The notes under the pieces: model-generated
The model's input: only the letters and a program-made list of their open reading frames with translations
The model's database searches: none
Told to the model about the DNA's origin: nothing
From: CBDCKR01 sp964572045
GTDB lineage: Bacteria; Gemmatimonadota; Gemmatimonadetes; Longimicrobiales; Gaopeijiaceae
Assembly: GCA_964572045.1 (NCBI GenBank)
Contig: CAZNEI010000008.1
Coordinates: 11,559-75,558 of the forward strand
Reading direction: 5' to 3'
DNA length: 64,000 nt
Position numbers and translations under genes: made by a program
Shown: positions 61,868 through 64,000 of the stretch, piece by piece
Layout of the letters: each line of letters opens with the position of its first letter
How positions within the stretch are numbered: position 1 is the first letter of the stretch

Positions 61868-62431
61868 TCAGTAGTGGCAGACCGCACAATCCCTAGAAGC
61901 GTCTTGTTCGACGTGACAGCTCACGCACCAGCCCATGCTGAGAGGCTGGTTGACCTCCACAAGGACGCCCATCTCCTGAACCGGGCCGTGGCACTCGGCG
62001 CAGTCGACGTTGGCAGCGACGTGCCTCATATGCGGGAAGCGGACATGGTCGGCGACCTTGTAAAGCCGGACCCATGGAATCGGCTCCTGGTTGGCCCAGT
62101 ATTGGCGCACCTTCGCGATTTCGGCCTGCTGCCGCTCGTCTGTTCCGCCGATGATCTGATGGCACCCGATGCAGGTTCGGACCGGGGGAATTCCTGCGTC
62201 CACCGATCGCTCCGCCGAGAAGTGGCAGTACTGGCAGTCGATCCGATCCACTCCGGCGTGGATGTCATGGGGGAAAGCGATGGGCTGGGCGACTGCGTCG
62301 AGAGTCTGGCCCGATTGAGATTGGGCGTCTGCCGATGCCGGCGCCTCGGTCGTGTCCTGCGTCTGAACGAAGGCCAGGGACCCCAGGGCCGTGAGCGCAA
62401 CGATCGACACGATTATCCATCGCTTCGTCAT
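61868..62431 (-). CDS. actA: Alternative complex III subunit ActA (pentaheme cytochrome c)
   Basis: A 187-residue membrane-anchored cytochrome. The N-terminal helix WIIVSIVALTALGSLAFVQ precedes five CxxCH motifs: CQYCH, CIGCH, CAECH, CVSCH and CAVCH. This is the first gene of the actABCDEF operon. The ATG at 62431 (MTKRWII) is chosen because it opens with a signal anchor; an in-frame start at 62521 adds implausible residues. It is 16 bases from actB. Confidence 0.93.
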   Translation of the reverse strand: MTKRWIIVSIVALTALGSLAFVQTQDTTEAPASADAQSQSGQTLDAVAQPIAFPHDIHAGVDRIDCQYCHFSAERSVDAGIPPVRTCIGCHQIIGGTDERQQAEIAKVRQYWANQEPIPWVRLYKVADHVRFPHMRHVAANVDCAECHGPVQEMGVLVEVNQPLSMGWCVSCHVEQDASRDCAVCHY

Positions 62432-63124
62432 AGAGCCCTGCCGTTCGGGGAAGGGATGGGTGAGAGCGAGAGCCGTTGTCTTGAACGGCAGGAAGCTACC
62501 GGAGCCTCGAGGTGGTGTCAACGCTCATCTTCGAGGCGGAAAAGGAGGCCTTTATCCGCACGAGTGCGATACCTCTCCACCTCGGACTGGCTTGCCCAAA
62601 CCTCTTGTGGGAGAGTGATTTGGCGGACAGCACTACCGCTCCGAGCGCCCTGCCCGCCAGCGCCTCTTCCCGCCCGTACTGAGCGGCGAAGTCGAGCACG
62701 TCTTCCGCGACAAGCGAAGGTGGTCGTGCACCTCGCCCCGGCCGCTCTCTTGGCGCAGGGTCAGTCTCGTCGAGGAACGTCCCTGGGGTCGGCAAGGCGA
62801 TCCTGGCCCCACGCCCTTGGCCACCGCTTTCGGTCTCTCCTTCAGGCCATGAGGAGCGGGAACGTGACGTCGGACGACACGGCGTTCGAGCTTTCCCAGC
62901 CCTTTATGATGATGCCACCCGGAATCCCGTCGAACACCACTGGGAGATGTCCGCTCCCCGAAACTCCGTCGGCCTTCGGCGGGGAGGTCCTGGACGATTC
63001 ACCCGAAAAGGACATAGGAACGCTCGAGCAGAAGTGCGCCGTGCCTTTCGAAAAACGAATCGGATTTGGCTGCTTCGGCTTCGCTCCATAGCGGGGCCGG
63101 GGCGACCGTACTAGCTTTTCTGAC
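62432..63124. other. 693-bp region upstream of the act operon, no supported gene
   Basis: It should contain the act operon promoter. A minus-strand frame (62842-63126, MSEKLVRSPRPRYGAK) is open but shares its start with the plus-strand gene at 63125 and shows no domain. Another minus-strand frame (62496-62795) is unsupported. The stretch may include decayed genes. Confidence 0.5.
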
Positions 63125-63430
63125 ATGACGACCCCGACGGACCCTCGGAGACCACCGGCTCCCCCCAACGGACAGCACGTCGCCACCATCAGTTACGACC
63201 GTCGTTTCTGGGAAGTGTACCTTGAGTTCAGCAACGACCCGACGCAGGCGTCACGCTATCGGGGACGTCTGTGCTTCGCGCCCGCCGACAGCGAGGGCGA
63301 GGAGCCGGCGCGACGCACAGCGGCCATCATCATTGAGGAGTCGTATGAGGAAGCGGTTCAGAGAGCTCGAGCGCTCGAGGTGCATCAGCTGCGTGCACTT
63401 CTTCGGTCTGTCTTGCCCGACGATGCGTGA
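63125..63430 (+). CDS. Small conserved hypothetical protein
   Basis: A 101-residue soluble protein with a Pro-rich N-terminus, then ATISYDRRFWEVYLEFSNDP and YRGRLCFAPADSEGEEPARR, an Ile-rich strand AAIIIEESYEEAVQRAR and a C-terminal helix. Composition and order look genuinely coded. I recognise no domain and cannot assign function. It is divergent from the act operon. Confidence 0.7.
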   Translation: MTTPTDPRRPPAPPNGQHVATISYDRRFWEVYLEFSNDPTQASRYRGRLCFAPADSEGEEPARRTAAIIIEESYEEAVQRARALEVHQLRALLRSVLPDDA

Positions 63431-63758
63431 AGCGCTCGGGAGCCTGCGTGCCGTTCCCAACTTCCGAGCCCTCTGACGCGGCGCCATCACGAAGCCCATC
63501 CCAAGGGAAGAGTGTCCTGACTCAAGAGCTGCCGTGACCCCGACCGGTTCCTCGCCTAAGGATCCAGCGGCTGGAGCTCTCGTCTTGGTCGACCGCTCGC
63601 GGGTGCCGAGGGCGGAACGTTCCGAGCCGGTGCCCCCAAGCGCCGCGATCTCGTCTTCCGACGCTGCAAGAGCCGGAGGACCAACGGGGATGCTTCGAGT
63701 CGTCGAGGACGGCCCGGATCTCGTCGAGGGTGCGAATCCGTTCGGTAGGGAAGAACAG
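63431..63758 (+). other. 328-bp upstream of an IS110-family transposase; possible left end and bridge RNA region
   Basis: No gene. IS110-family elements are known to encode a bridge RNA in the noncoding end upstream of the transposase. This stretch is in the right place and of adequate length. The element boundary is not identifiable by eye. Confidence 0.35.
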
Positions 63759-64000
63759 ATGAGCACCATCCCCCAGACCGTCGGGATCGACATCTCCAAG
63801 GACTGGCTCGACGCCTTCGCGGCGCCCGAGGGGAGAGTATCCCGGTTCTCGAACGATGCGGCCGGCTTCCGGAAGCTGATCGCGTGGATCGGCTCCGGGG
63901 TCGACCGGATCGCCTACGAACCCTCCGGACCCTTTCACCGAGACTTCGAGGAGACCCTCCTGAAGGCCGGACTCCCCCTGTATGCGATCAACCCCTTCCA
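63759..64000 (+). CDS. IS110-family transposase, 5' part (runs out of the window)
   Basis: 80 residues are visible. VGIDISKDWLDAFAAPEGR holds the first catalytic Asp (D11) of the RuvC-like DEDD domain, and IAYEPSGPFHRDFEETLLKA the catalytic Glu (E54). The N-terminus MSTIPQTVGID and GLPLYAINPF are the family pattern. ATG at 63759 has AGGGAAG 6 bases upstream. The enzyme acts with a bridge RNA and leaves no target duplication. It is cut by the window end. Confidence 0.93.
   Translation, partial: MSTIPQTVGIDISKDWLDAFAAPEGRVSRFSNDAAGFRKLIAWIGSGVDRIAYEPSGPFHRDFEETLLKAGLPLYAINPF

Noticed and set aside
62842..63126. Minus-strand frame MSEKLVRSPRPRYGAK overlapping the start of the small protein at 63125
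   Set aside because: Its start codon overlaps that of the better-supported plus-strand gene, and no domain or coding pattern supports it.
1..64000. CRISPR arrays, rRNA and tRNA genes
   Set aside because: No regularly spaced repeats, rRNA-like segments or tRNA cloverleaf with a recognisable T-arm were found by eye in the gaps; a tRNA scan and a repeat finder would settle this.

Overview
This is a GC-rich, gene-dense bacterial chromosome segment. The cell is Gram-negative: it has an Omp85-type outer-membrane protein, a Slt-type lytic transglycosylase and an ExbB/TolQ-like proton channel. It respires aerobically, with a complete six-gene alternative complex III operon and a heme A synthase. It also has an ATP-type PEP carboxykinase, two short primary-type sigma factors and a DUF2723 protein. 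My best guess is Gemmatimonadota or a close relative. That is inference from gene content; no rRNA or tRNA gene was found in the window to confirm it.

Layout. 1-8 kb: 3' part of an acyl-CoA dehydrogenase, an ABC exporter, heme A synthase, a small histidine kinase behind a V4R-like protein, a shrunken IS21-family remnant, and an orphan 2-oxoacid dehydrogenase E1 alpha. 8-18 kb: ECF sigma factor, PspA-like coiled-coil protein, GlsB-like membrane protein, trpE, a decayed hydantoinase (hyuA-like) fragment, a DUF2723 membrane protein, and an unusual three-gene set made of a membrane protein and an SbcD/SbcC-like pair that has lost most catalytic motifs. 19-26 kb: rsgA, a primary-type sigma factor, an HD phosphohydrolase, a UvrC/Cho-like nuclease and a CoA-transferase. 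25-34 kb: an mmsA, class III aminotransferase and Na+ symporter operon, a c-type cytochrome with TPRs, an EVE protein and pckA. 34-40 kb: Omp85 protein, a second sigma factor, and a broken surface-antigen gene split by an IS21-family element with a 5-bp target duplication. 40-54 kb: polA, cspA, slt, exbB, a lipM-like ligase, an MBL hydrolase, gcvH-gcvP, acyl-CoA dehydrogenase, tatA and a SpoU methyltransferase. 55-62 kb: the actABCDEF operon on the minus strand. 63-64 kb: a small conserved protein and the start of an IS110-family transposase.

How the genes connect. Heme A synthase (for an aa3-type oxidase elsewhere) and the ACIII operon point to a quinol to cytochrome c to oxygen chain. MmsA, the aminotransferase and the symporter suggest uptake and degradation of an amino acid such as beta-alanine or valine. 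GcvH and E1 alpha both depend on lipoylation, and a LipM-like octanoyltransferase lies about 4 kb from gcvH. The window shows repeated gene decay and IS activity: two IS21-family copies, one IS110 start, a hyuA remnant and a surface-antigen pseudogene.
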